NCBI GenBank assembly: GCA_023425865.1
Contig: JAFABV010000002.1
Coordinates: forward strand, 103,659 to 167,658
From: Bacteroidota bacterium
GTDB lineage: Bacteria; Bacteroidota; Bacteroidia; Bacteroidales; Bacteroidaceae
Direction of reading: 5' to 3'
DNA length: 64,000 nt
Made by a program: the position numbers and the translations under genes. The notes beneath the pieces are model-generated. The model was given only the letters and a program-made list of their open reading frames with translations. It did no database searches and was not told where the DNA came from. Shown here in pieces: positions 15,570 to 24,617 of the stretch; position 1 is the stretch's first letter; every line of letters begins with the position of its first letter.

Positions 15570-17405
15570 TTACGTCGATGTGCTTTCCATCACCACCATT
15601 GTCCAGTAGAGCAGTGAGGGCAGGGTGAAGGTTACTTTTCCGTCGGCCTGCTTGAAGGGCAGCTCATGGGGTGCTCCGCCGTCAATGTCGGGCGAGGCCA
15701 CCCACAGCTTTCTGATCTTTGTGGCCATGTCTATGGTTATGGGCAGGTGCTGCGTGAGTGGCGGTGTCTGGCGGGTGCCGTTAAGGTCGCGCCACGAGAG
15801 GTCGTCGGTGCCCCGGAAGTTGAGAAAGTGTATCACGTCTGCCGTGCCCACCCTCTTGGCAAAGGTGACGACGGCATCGGCCTTGGGCGGCCAGGCGGTT
15901 ATCTGGATGCCGGCCTGCGAGGTAGTGGCGTTGGCGGTGAAGTCGAACTTCGACGACTTCTCGCGCAGCCAGTTCTGGTAGGCTGTCATAAAATCGTAGT
16001 AGTGTATCATGGCCGTCTTCAGCTCGTCGCCCATGGCTAACGGGGCTGCCGGGAAGTATTCGCGCGAGAGCATGTGGTCGCCCAGTTCGAGATGCGAGCC
16101 GCCAAGGGCAAACATCACGGCATCGGTGAGCAGCACGCCCGGAGTGTTCATCATTTTGTCGCCCGAGCCCCCGTTGTCGGCTTTGTCGTAGTTCAGGTAG
16201 GCGGCAAACACTGTCCGCAGGTTGTGGTCGCTGAACCGGTCGTTGTCGCGGATGATGGCATAGAGGTTGGCAAACTGGTCTTCGGGTACGCCGCCGTAAC
16301 CATTGCCGTTGCCCCACACCTCGTTGTAGCAGAAGTCTACTTTCCCGGTGCCTGCTATCAGCTCGGCCCCATATCCCGACACGGCATTCATCACAAGTCG
16401 CTTCTCAGGGTGGCGGGCCTTCATGGCATGGATGAACGAGGCGTATCCTGTTGGCAGGTCTACCAAGTTGCCTGCTGCGTCATAACGATTGCCGCGGTAG
16501 CCCAACTGGTCAATCTGGTAGCCGTCGAAGTCGAAGTGTGAGTAGACCTCCTCGTTCCTGTCGGCCATGTATTGCTGCCATGCGCCGTTGCCAGGGTCTT
16601 CGAGGTAGATGTTGCTCTGCCACGTTGAGGGCAGTCCGTGGAAATCTTGATAGCGTTTGCCGGTCGCGTCTTGGCCATAGAGGGCCCACGCTTCCTCGAC
16701 ACCGCCGGCACGGGCGCCGCTCCATGCGCCGAAACAGAGGTTATAGAAGATCGACTTCATGCCATAGCTGTGCTGCACCTCAATGTATTTCTTGATGTGG
16801 GAGATACCTACCCAGCGGTTGCTGATGTCTTGGTACCATCCGGCCAGAGAGCCATCGGCGTTGAGGCATACCGGTCGGTGGTGCTTCCACTGCCAGTCCT
16901 GAAACTGCACACCGTTGATGTGACAGCGGTTGAGGTAGGCCATCTCCTTGTAGATATTGGCCGTCTTCTGTGCCGCGTTGCCATACTCCTCGAAGTCGGC
17001 CACGAAGCCGTAACGCGGAAAGCGCGTCCAGTCGCTCGACACGTCTACGGCAATGGTGCCGAGTATGGTCTCCCGGTCGCCATCTTGAGAATAGAGGTCT
17101 ACCAGATACCCCTTGAAGTCAATGGTCGGCGGCTGCCAGGTCCATGTGTTGCCGATGGCGTTTGCGGCAAACGGGTGGGTGGCTACGACGGTAGTGCCGT
17201 GACGGTAGCGCACCATAGCGTGGGCGGGGACCGTGCCTGTGGCCGTCAGCACCACGGGTTCGCCGGGGGCGTAGCAGGCCTTGTCGGTGGAGAGTTCCAC
17301 CGTGAGTGTGGTACTGCCGACGCCTGCCGCGATGGACGGGAAAGCGCAGAGCGACAAAATGAGGACAAGCAGTATGGGGATGACAGGGTAGTGATGTTTT
17401 GACAT
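15570..17405 (-). CDS. GH66 dextranase / cycloisomaltooligosaccharide glucanotransferase
   Basis: A protein of 611 residues, started at MSKHHYPVIPILLVLILS because this opens a signal peptide ending near SIAAG; the frame stays open for 74 codons upstream without signal character. After a beta-sandwich domain (about 30-130) comes the barrel with YGFVADFEEYG. The GH66 catalytic pair is visible: Asp about 299 in FDGYQIDQLGY (nucleophile) and Glu about 362 in CYNEVWGNG (acid/base), spaced as in known family members. These enzymes cut alpha-1,6-glucan internally. The simple signal without a lipobox suggests a periplasmic or secreted enzyme. It is the last gene of the locus. Confidence 0.9.
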   Translation of the reverse strand: MSKHHYPVIPILLVLILSLCAFPSIAAGVGSTTLTVELSTDKACYAPGEPVVLTATGTVPAHAMVRYRHGTTVVATHPFAANAIGNTWTWQPPTIDFKGYLVDLYSQDGDRETILGTIAVDVSSDWTRFPRYGFVADFEEYGNAAQKTANIYKEMAYLNRCHINGVQFQDWQWKHHRPVCLNADGSLAGWYQDISNRWVGISHIKKYIEVQHSYGMKSIFYNLCFGAWSGARAGGVEEAWALYGQDATGKRYQDFHGLPSTWQSNIYLEDPGNGAWQQYMADRNEEVYSHFDFDGYQIDQLGYRGNRYDAAGNLVDLPTGYASFIHAMKARHPEKRLVMNAVSGYGAELIAGTGKVDFCYNEVWGNGNGYGGVPEDQFANLYAIIRDNDRFSDHNLRTVFAAYLNYDKADNGGSGDKMMNTPGVLLTDAVMFALGGSHLELGDHMLSREYFPAAPLAMGDELKTAMIHYYDFMTAYQNWLREKSSKFDFTANATTSQAGIQITAWPPKADAVVTFAKRVGTADVIHFLNFRGTDDLSWRDLNGTRQTPPLTQHLPITIDMATKIRKLWVASPDIDGGAPHELPFKQADGKVTFTLPSLLYWTMVVMESTST

Positions 17406-17595
17406 GTTCAGGGTAGTGATGGCTTTGATATGTACGGGTTGACAACGGCTGGTCGGCATGTGCATGGGGTATACGCCTCCCGGGCAACAGGCCAAGGGCG
17501 GTAGGCATATCAGCGCATGGAAGAAAAAGTTGGGGAACTTCTCCCCATGCCACAAGATAAGACATGGGGAGAAGCAAAGTAAGGGGTGTCGCTGC

Positions 17596-19689
17596 CTATT
17601 TAGCGACGATAGAAATGGCGTAGCCACCTCCGGCGGCGGCGCGGAGCTTGAGGCGGGTCTTCGAGGTCACGGTGCGCTTCACGATGTTGTAGCTTTGCGG
17701 ACGGGTCTTGTAGTCGGCATCGGCACCGTCGGTATAGATGGTGGCCTCGTATTTGCGGCCCTTGTCCAGAAAGTCGAGGGCGATGTTTGAGGTGCGTGGC
17801 TCCATACCGGCTACGCTGCCCACAAACCAGCTGTCGGTGCCCTTGGCCTTGCGGGCCACGGTGATATACTCCATAGGCTCGGCTTCCAGATAGAGAGATT
17901 TGTCCCAATCGAGGGCCACGTCCTTGATAAACTGGAAGGCATCCTTATGCTTCATGTAATTCTCGGGGAAGTCGGCGGCCATCTGCAACGGACTGTACAT
18001 GGTGACATAGAGGGCCAGCTGTCCGCAGATGGTGGAGTTGACATGCGAGCCGTTGGCGCAGTCCATCTCGAAGATGCCCGGGGTGTAGTCCATCGGACCG
18101 CCCTGCAGTCGGGTGAAAGGCAGTATGGCCGTTTGGCCGGGCTTGGTGCCGCCAAAGGCCTGGTACTCGGTGCCGCGGGCGCTCTCGTTGCCAATGAGGT
18201 TGGGGTACGTACGGCACAGGCCGGTGGGACGCACGGCCTCGTGGGCGTTGACCATGATGCGGTAGTCGGCGGCGCGCTTCACGGCGTGCAGGTAGTGGTT
18301 GATCTCCAACTGGCTGTAGTGGTGCTCGCCGCGGGGGATGATGTTGCCCACGTAGCCGCTCTTCACGGCATCGTAGCCGTAGTCGTTCATCAGCTGGTAG
18401 GCCCGGTCCATGTATTTCTCATAGTTCATCACCGATGAGGACGTCTCGTGGTGCATCATCAGCTTCACGCCTTTGGAGTGGGCATAGTCGTTGAGAGCCT
18501 TGATGTCGAAGTCGGGATACGGGGTGAGGAAGTCGAAGACGTCTTCCTTCATGTTGCCTGCCCAGTCTTCCCATCCGATGTTCCAGCCCTCGACGAGTAC
18601 GGCGTCGAAACCGTTGTCGGCGGCGAAGTCGATGTATCGGCGCACGTTGGCGTTGTTGGCCGAGTGGCGTCCCGAGGGCGTGGCCTTGCTGTAATTGGTC
18701 ACTCCGAGCTTGACCGAGGGAAACTGGTTGGTGTAGGCCCAGTCGCCCTTACCCGAGATCATCTCCCACCACACACCGATGTATTTGGAGGGATGTATCC
18801 AGCTGGTGTCGGTGAGCTTGCAGGGCTCGTTGAGGTTGAGGATGAGGTTGGAGGCCAGTACCTTGCGTGCGTCGTCGGTCACCATGATGGTACGCCAGGG
18901 GCTCTGGCAGGGCGACTGCAGCCAGCCTTTCATGCCCTGTGCGTCGGGGGTGAGCCAGGAGCGGAAGGTCATGGTTTTGTCGTCGAGGTTGAGGTGCATG
19001 GCCGGATAGTTGACCAGGGCTGCCTCGTGGAGGTTGAGGTAGAGGCCGTCGTCGGTCTTGAGCATCAGCGAGGTCTGCACACCGGTGTCAGAGAAGACGG
19101 TCTGCGACATGTTGCCCGACACAGCCTTCTGTAGCAGTCCGCGGATGTCAGCAAGGCGAGAGCGCGTGTACTCATACTCCTGGGTGTCGTAGTCGCCGGG
19201 AATCCACCATGCCGTGTGGTTGCCCGTCATGGCAAACTCGGTGCGCTCTTCCTTGACGGTGAAGTAGTTGAGCTTGCCCTCCTGCGGAAACTCGTAGCGC
19301 AGCCCCACGCCCTCGTCGTAGACGCGGAAGCGGATGTTCATGTAGCGGTCGGTCTTGGTCTGGACGAGCCGCACAAGGAGTTCGTTGTAATGGTTGCGTA
19401 TGGTGCTGTTCTCGCCCCATACGGGTTTCCATGTCTCATCGAAGGTAGATGTCTCTTCACCTGCGAGGGTGAAGCCGTCGAGCAAGTTCTCGGCGTTGGC
19501 CAGTTCATAGCCGAGACGGCTGGGCTTGATGATGGTCTTGCCGCGGAAGTTCACCGTGTAGGTGGGTGTGGTGCCGTCGAGGGTGAACACTACTTTCACC
19601 GTGCCGCCGGGCGATGACACCTCTGCGGCACCGGCCGTCAGCACGGCCAGGGCGAAGAGGCAGAGTAAAGAGGAAAACAATCTTTTCAT
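17596..19689 (-). CDS. GH97 alpha-glucosidase (SusB-like)
   Basis: A protein of 697 residues started at MKRLFSSLLCLFALAVL (signal peptide, cleavage near TAGAAE). The N-terminal beta-sandwich (SSPGGTVKVVF, GYELANAENL) and barrel (IGVWWEMISGKG) are typical of GH97. The inverting-type glutamates are present at about 415 (MMHHETSSS), 484 (VNAHEAVRPTG) and 508 (SARGTEYQAFGG); the 69- and 24-residue spacings are the same as in Bacteroides thetaiotaomicron SusB. It would release glucose from alpha-linked oligosaccharides in the periplasm. It lies 190 bp upstream of the GH66 gene on the same strand. Confidence 0.93.
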   Translation of the reverse strand: MKRLFSSLLCLFALAVLTAGAAEVSSPGGTVKVVFTLDGTTPTYTVNFRGKTIIKPSRLGYELANAENLLDGFTLAGEETSTFDETWKPVWGENSTIRNHYNELLVRLVQTKTDRYMNIRFRVYDEGVGLRYEFPQEGKLNYFTVKEERTEFAMTGNHTAWWIPGDYDTQEYEYTRSRLADIRGLLQKAVSGNMSQTVFSDTGVQTSLMLKTDDGLYLNLHEAALVNYPAMHLNLDDKTMTFRSWLTPDAQGMKGWLQSPCQSPWRTIMVTDDARKVLASNLILNLNEPCKLTDTSWIHPSKYIGVWWEMISGKGDWAYTNQFPSVKLGVTNYSKATPSGRHSANNANVRRYIDFAADNGFDAVLVEGWNIGWEDWAGNMKEDVFDFLTPYPDFDIKALNDYAHSKGVKLMMHHETSSSVMNYEKYMDRAYQLMNDYGYDAVKSGYVGNIIPRGEHHYSQLEINHYLHAVKRAADYRIMVNAHEAVRPTGLCRTYPNLIGNESARGTEYQAFGGTKPGQTAILPFTRLQGGPMDYTPGIFEMDCANGSHVNSTICGQLALYVTMYSPLQMAADFPENYMKHKDAFQFIKDVALDWDKSLYLEAEPMEYITVARKAKGTDSWFVGSVAGMEPRTSNIALDFLDKGRKYEATIYTDGADADYKTRPQSYNIVKRTVTSKTRLKLRAAAGGGYAISIVAK

Positions 19690-19783
19690 GTTTGATGTTC
19701 TATTGATGATTTGAAGGGTTAGTGTGTTTGCCGTGGCCATGCTTAACAGACGGGGCTGCCTGGCACGGCGCACGGCTTGTTTG

Positions 19784-21238
19784 TCAGTTGGCCTTGGTCA
19801 GCCTGATGATCTTGCATCCGTGTGCGGGTATCTCAGCCTCCACCTTGGTGGTTACGGTGCCCTCGTTGGTGTGGGTCCAGAGGTTGCGGACGTTCCAGGT
19901 GCCGGCGAGGCCAATGCCGCCCAGGTCGAGGCTGCGGAGGGCTGTGGCCTGCTCGCGGTTGAAGAGGCCTATAACCCAGCTGCCGTCGCTCATCTGCCCG
20001 TACCATACTTCGCCGTCGGTGTTCCAGAAGTCGCGGGCCAGGGGCTGACCCACGAAACCGTCTTTCTGCAAGGCCAGCATCTCCTCGTTCTGGAAGAACT
20101 TCAGGTCGCTGCCCTCGGGAAGGTCGGTCACGGAGATGGGACCTCCGGCCATCAACGGCAGCGACACGGCCGACATCTTTTCGTCGTCGTTGGCGAAGGA
20201 GCCGATGCGGATAAAGTCGCCGTCGAGGCGTACCTTCTTGCGGCCGGATATTTTAGACCAGTTAATGAAGCCGTCGAAGGCATTCTCGGAGTTGGGCCAG
20301 CCACCACGCAGTGAGCCGCGGTTGTTGTCGGAGAATCGGTACCAGGAACCTTCTAAGGCATCGGCGTCGATGCGGATCATATTGCCTGCGTATTTCTCTA
20401 TGATGGCATTGTTTTTCAGGTGGGGCATGACGAGAGACACGTAGATGCCGTACCGCTGTGCATACTTGTTGATCCATTGCATGCCTTTGACATAACGTTC
20501 ACGGCCGTAGCCCCGGTCGATCTGGTCGGTGTAGTTCATGCCATCCTCATACCATGAGAGGAAGTCCATGCGGATGTACTTCACGCCAAGGTCGGCGTAG
20601 TGCTTGAAGAAGCCCTCGAAGAACTGCTCCGCTCCCGGGTGGTCGGTGACTACCCAGCCAAACTGGTCGTTCTTGTTGGGATGGAGCACGTCGGTGTCGG
20701 TGGCCGGATTGTAGCGCAGGCTGCTCACCTTGATGCCATCGGTGCCGGGGATGACGGCGTCGGGATTGGTGTAGTGCAGCCAGAACGGACTGTCGTAGAC
20801 GCCGAGCTTCAGGCCCTTGGCCTTGAGCTTGGCGATAATGGTGGTAAGCTCCACCTCCGGTGAGTTCTCGTCTTTCTGCGTATGGCTGTATCGGGTCATG
20901 TAGCCGTTGTCGCCGCTCATAGAGGCAAAGCCGTCGGTGACGAGCATGTCGTAGCCGTAGGGCTTCAGGTGGGTGGCCACATAGTCGATGGCTTCGTCCC
21001 AGTCGGCCTCGGTGAAGATATTGGGATACGAGCCGTCTTTCTCTTGCTGGCGCAGCGCACCATAGACGCTCCAGTAGAGGGGCGCGTAGTCCATGCCCTC
21101 CTGCTCGGCCAGCGGGGTGAGACCTATGGTGGGGTCTTCCTTGTCGACACTAAGGTCACTGGTGACATCCCACTCGTTGCTGTTGCAGCTTGTCAGAAGG
21201 GTGGCGAGGGCCAGACCTGCTATCAAATATTTCTTCAT
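19784..21238 (-). CDS. GH27/GH36-clan alpha-glycosidase lipoprotein
   Basis: A protein of 484 residues with a lipoprotein signal (MKKYLIAGLALATLLTSC). The barrel carries DMLVTDGFASM, LKLGVYDSPFW, and VKYIRMDFLSWYEDG with the likely nucleophile Asp about 225; RIDADALEGSWYRF probably holds the acid/base. This order matches GH-D clan alpha-galactosidase-like enzymes (GH27/GH36). Known GH27 activities include isomalto-dextranase, which would suit a dextran locus, but alpha-galactosidase cannot be excluded. The lipobox suggests membrane anchoring, possibly at the surface. Located between the SusE/F-like gene and GH97. Confidence 0.7.
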   Translation of the reverse strand: MKKYLIAGLALATLLTSCNSNEWDVTSDLSVDKEDPTIGLTPLAEQEGMDYAPLYWSVYGALRQQEKDGSYPNIFTEADWDEAIDYVATHLKPYGYDMLVTDGFASMSGDNGYMTRYSHTQKDENSPEVELTTIIAKLKAKGLKLGVYDSPFWLHYTNPDAVIPGTDGIKVSSLRYNPATDTDVLHPNKNDQFGWVVTDHPGAEQFFEGFFKHYADLGVKYIRMDFLSWYEDGMNYTDQIDRGYGRERYVKGMQWINKYAQRYGIYVSLVMPHLKNNAIIEKYAGNMIRIDADALEGSWYRFSDNNRGSLRGGWPNSENAFDGFINWSKISGRKKVRLDGDFIRIGSFANDDEKMSAVSLPLMAGGPISVTDLPEGSDLKFFQNEEMLALQKDGFVGQPLARDFWNTDGEVWYGQMSDGSWVIGLFNREQATALRSLDLGGIGLAGTWNVRNLWTHTNEGTVTTKVEAEIPAHGCKIIRLTKAN

Positions 21239-21267
21239 GTTATAGGGTTTTCTGTTAGGTTGATGAT

Positions 21268-22833
21268 TTATGCGCCCACGTAGGTCACATTGATTTTCTT
21301 GGTCGAGAAGTTGATGACAATCTTGTAGGTACCAGCCCTGGTGACCTTCCACTTGTTGTCGTCACCGCCTTTGACCACGTTGCCATTGACGATGCCCGAG
21401 GCATTGACCTCGGTAGCGGGTGCCGGAGCCTGCAGCCAGTCGCCGGAGAAATCTTCGTTGGTTGAGGTCAGGGCCACCTTGAACTCGCCTTCTTTCAGTG
21501 AGCCCTCCCAGGTGTAGGTGAGTGGGGAGGATGAGGCTTTCGTCATGGCCGTGCCCGAGATGCTCCAACCGGTGGGCGTGGCATCGCCTACGAGGCGGGC
21601 TTCGCCGGTGGCGATGCTCGATGCCGCGTCGCCCACATACTCGGCCGTAATCTTATGGGCAGACATGTCCAGGGTGAGCACATAGTTGCCGGCCTTGGTG
21701 ACCTTCCACTGGTTGTCGGTACTCTTGCCGTTGCCCGCTACCACGCCATCGGCAGATGCGCCGTCTTGGCTGATCACCGTCTCGGCCGCAGGGGCATAGA
21801 ACCAGTCCTTGTCCTCGGTGCCAAAGTCGCCGGTATTGGTAGACATCAGCTTGAAGGTGCCCTCCCTGAGCTCACCGGCGTAGACAAAGCTGTGGTCGGA
21901 AACCTTCTTCAGTGGCAGTGCCTCGCCAATAGACCATCCGGTTCCGGCTCCTCCTAACAGATACAGCGTCTCGGTGGCCCAAGCGTCGCTGGCAGGTGCC
22001 GCGGCGTAGGAGGCGACAGTGACGGTGTGGGCGGTGAGGTCGAACACGAGCTTGTAGGTGCCGGCCTCAGTCACCTTCCACTTGTAGTCGGCGCCTCCGA
22101 CGGTCATGCCCTGCTTGGACACACCCTCGTGGTTGAGCGTGACACCGTCTTCGGGAGCCTGGATGTATGGACCGGCCCAGTCTTTCATTACCGTGGCATC
22201 GTAGATGAGTTTGAAGTCACCAGTCTTGAGGAAGCCCTCATAGGTGAATTGTAGGGGAGCGTCAGACGTCTTGATAAACATCGTGGCCTGGGTCTGGTCG
22301 TCGGTCCAACCCGACGGTGTGGCGTCGCCGATGAAGCCAAGGGTTGCCGAGACGATGGGGGTGACGGGCTCGGTGCCCTCGTAGACCGCTTGGATCTTGC
22401 GGTCGCGCAGATTGAGGGTAAGGGTGTAGATACCGGCCTCGGTGACTTTCCATTTGTTGTCGTCGCCACCTTTACGGATATCCATGGCATCGCTGGCCAC
22501 CCCCTGGGTGTTGATCTCGGTGCCTGCGGCAGGGGCATAGATGAAGGTGGCACTCCAGTCGCCCTTCGACAGCGGGAACTTCAGTTCGCCGACGTTGAGC
22601 TTGCCATGGTAGGTGAACACGAACTTGTCGTTGACATCCGGGGTCAACTCGGTGGGATTGTCGATCGACCATCCTGTTGGTGTGGCGTCCCCCACCATAT
22701 AGAGGTGGTCTATCTTCAGCGGGAGCTCGTCGGTAATCATCACGATGTCCTTGTCATCGTTGCACGATTGGAATGACATCGTGGCGAGCAGAGCCAGCAA
22801 CGTGTACATTCCGTATTTGATTATTCTTTTCAT
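21268..22833 (-). CDS. SusE/SusF-like glycan-binding lipoprotein with four repeat domains
   Basis: A protein of 521 residues with lipoprotein signal (MKRIIKYGMYTLLALLATMS, lipobox FQSC). Four tandem beta-sandwich domains follow, each opening with a version of LYMVGDATPTGWSI (GFIGDATPSGW, YLLGGAGTGWSI, RLVGDATPTGWSI) and ending with KWKVTEAGTYKL-like strands. These are the SusE/F starch-binding type. SusF of B. thetaiotaomicron has three such modules plus an N-terminal domain; here there is little N-terminal domain and one more module. It would sit on the cell surface and hold glycan near SusCD. Confidence 0.9.
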   Translation of the reverse strand: MKRIIKYGMYTLLALLATMSFQSCNDDKDIVMITDELPLKIDHLYMVGDATPTGWSIDNPTELTPDVNDKFVFTYHGKLNVGELKFPLSKGDWSATFIYAPAAGTEINTQGVASDAMDIRKGGDDNKWKVTEAGIYTLTLNLRDRKIQAVYEGTEPVTPIVSATLGFIGDATPSGWTDDQTQATMFIKTSDAPLQFTYEGFLKTGDFKLIYDATVMKDWAGPYIQAPEDGVTLNHEGVSKQGMTVGGADYKWKVTEAGTYKLVFDLTAHTVTVASYAAAPASDAWATETLYLLGGAGTGWSIGEALPLKKVSDHSFVYAGELREGTFKLMSTNTGDFGTEDKDWFYAPAAETVISQDGASADGVVAGNGKSTDNQWKVTKAGNYVLTLDMSAHKITAEYVGDAASSIATGEARLVGDATPTGWSISGTAMTKASSSPLTYTWEGSLKEGEFKVALTSTNEDFSGDWLQAPAPATEVNASGIVNGNVVKGGDDNKWKVTRAGTYKIVINFSTKKINVTYVGA

Positions 22834-22853
22834 GTCAAAAAGTATTTGGGTCA

Positions 22854-24587
22854 TTAATCATTATAGCCGGGATTCTGCTTCAGGTGTTTGTTGGCCCCCA
22901 GAATGTCGCGGTGGAAGGGAAAAATGAGGGTGTGGTCGTCGGCATCGGCGCTCTTGTCCCACCAAGCATCGAGAAACTTGCCGAAGCGAATCAGGTCGAC
23001 ACGGCGGCGCCCCTCGGCGAAGAACTCGCGGCCCCACTCGTTGAGCATCTCTTTCATATCGAGTGTGGCAGAGCCTTCGGGGGCATACAGTGTCATGCTC
23101 CAGTCTGCTGAGGGATAGTTGCGCTTGCGCACCTCGTTGAGCAGTTTTCCAGCAGCGGCGGCATCACCCTGCCGCAGTTTGCACTCTGCCAGGCTGTAGA
23201 TGATTTCGGGTAGGCGTATCTCGGTGTAGTCGGCTTCGAGCTGCCCCTCCTCGTCGTCAGAGTAGAGCGGATATTTTACGAACATCCAGCCCGAGTTGTC
23301 GTCGCCGTTCTCAAGCCTGCTGTCGGCCGAGGCCAGCCACTTGTCGCCATCGGTGGCGCCGAACCTGCCCACGGCATCGCGGATGTCGAGCGTGTATTTG
23401 CCATTGTGGTCTTTCAGATACACGGTGTTGCCGTTGTCGTCTTTGTAGGCAATCTTGCCATAGACGAACATTCCCTCGCGCTGGTTATTGCCCAGGTTGG
23501 TGTATTTCTTCAGGCGGACATCAGAGGGATACATCTTGAAGCGCTCGATGGGCATGCCCAGTTCGTAGTCGTATTTCTCACCCTTGGGGTTGTAGCTGGG
23601 TGAGGCTGAATACTTCATGTTGTGCGAGCCTTGCTTGTTCTTGGTGTCTTTCAGCCAATCGCTTGCCCTGGAGGGCACCGACCACCAGTAGAGGTCGCCC
23701 GTATAGTGCCAGTGGGAGTAGCCGGCTGCCCCGGGGAAGGCGAAGATGACTTCATCGCAGGTCTCGTTGTTCCAGTCGAAGGCAGCGTCCCAGCGGTCGG
23801 CCACCTTGTAGGTGCCGTATGTGCCGTCGAGAATGTCTTGTGCATACTTGGCACAGTCAGTGAAGCGGTCTTCACCGATATAGACCTTGGCGTTGAGGTA
23901 CAGGCGTACCAGCAGGGCTGCGGCGCCGGCCTGTGTCCACTGACCTTGGATGGCCTGGTTGCCGCCCATGGAGGTTTTCTTCGTCAGTTCAGGGATAGAG
24001 GCCTTGAGTTCAGACTCGATAAATTCAAAAACTTGGCGGGGCTCCACCTGTCCCTCGGAGTTCTTGCTGGTATCGTAGTAACTCACGGCCAGGGGAACAT
24101 TGCGGAAAGCATCGAGCAGTCGCAGATAGAACCATGCGCGCAACACGCGGTTCTGCGCCTTCAGGTTGTTGAACTCGGTCTCGGAGAAGCCGAACTGGGA
24201 GGCCGAGAGCTTGTCGAGGTCCTCGATGACGAGGTTGGCCTGCATGATGCCCTGGAAGCAGCCGTTGTATTCGGTCTGTGCCTCACCGTTGGTGGTGAGC
24301 CACTGGTGGCGGTGCAGTCGGGCCCAGCGGCCACCGTCGTCCCACCAGTCCTCACGGGTAGGGGTGATGAGCTGGTCGGCAGTCTCCTCATTGAGCACCT
24401 GGCGGCTCTGGATGCTCCAGAAGCCATGCTCAAAGGGACGGAGGACGGCGCGGATGACATCCTCCTTGGTATTGTAATAGTTCTGTGAGGCCACCTGGTC
24501 GTAGAGCGTCTCGTCGAGGTTGGTACATCCTGCGAGACTTGATGCCAGAACCAACATGCTGGCCACATATTTGAATGTCTTTCTCAT
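22854..24587 (-). CDS. susD: SusD/RagB surface glycan-binding lipoprotein
   Basis: A protein of 577 residues, starting MRKTFKYVASMLVLASSLAGC with the lipobox Cys at 21, then TNLDETLYDQVASQNYYNT as in SusD homologues. Helical TPR-like segments (AQNRVLRAWFYLRLLDAF, AAALLVRLYLNAKVYIG) and the C-terminal SusD segment (EWGREFFAEGRRRVDLIRFG) are all present, so it looks complete. SusD caps the SusC barrel and delivers oligosaccharides. The gene starts 30 bp after susC and ends 20 bp before the SusE/F-like gene. Confidence 0.97.
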   Translation of the reverse strand: MRKTFKYVASMLVLASSLAGCTNLDETLYDQVASQNYYNTKEDVIRAVLRPFEHGFWSIQSRQVLNEETADQLITPTREDWWDDGGRWARLHRHQWLTTNGEAQTEYNGCFQGIMQANLVIEDLDKLSASQFGFSETEFNNLKAQNRVLRAWFYLRLLDAFRNVPLAVSYYDTSKNSEGQVEPRQVFEFIESELKASIPELTKKTSMGGNQAIQGQWTQAGAAALLVRLYLNAKVYIGEDRFTDCAKYAQDILDGTYGTYKVADRWDAAFDWNNETCDEVIFAFPGAAGYSHWHYTGDLYWWSVPSRASDWLKDTKNKQGSHNMKYSASPSYNPKGEKYDYELGMPIERFKMYPSDVRLKKYTNLGNNQREGMFVYGKIAYKDDNGNTVYLKDHNGKYTLDIRDAVGRFGATDGDKWLASADSRLENGDDNSGWMFVKYPLYSDDEEGQLEADYTEIRLPEIIYSLAECKLRQGDAAAAGKLLNEVRKRNYPSADWSMTLYAPEGSATLDMKEMLNEWGREFFAEGRRRVDLIRFGKFLDAWWDKSADADDHTLIFPFHRDILGANKHLKQNPGYND

Positions 24588-24617
24588 ATGGAATGGTAAT
24601 AAAGGATTCGTTGTTAA

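Noticed and set aside
23622..24488. Long plus-strand frame opposite susD
   Set aside because: Low-complexity translation (Val/Gly/Ala-rich) opposite a well-supported SusD gene; similar frames lie opposite pckA, korA and the GH97 gene.
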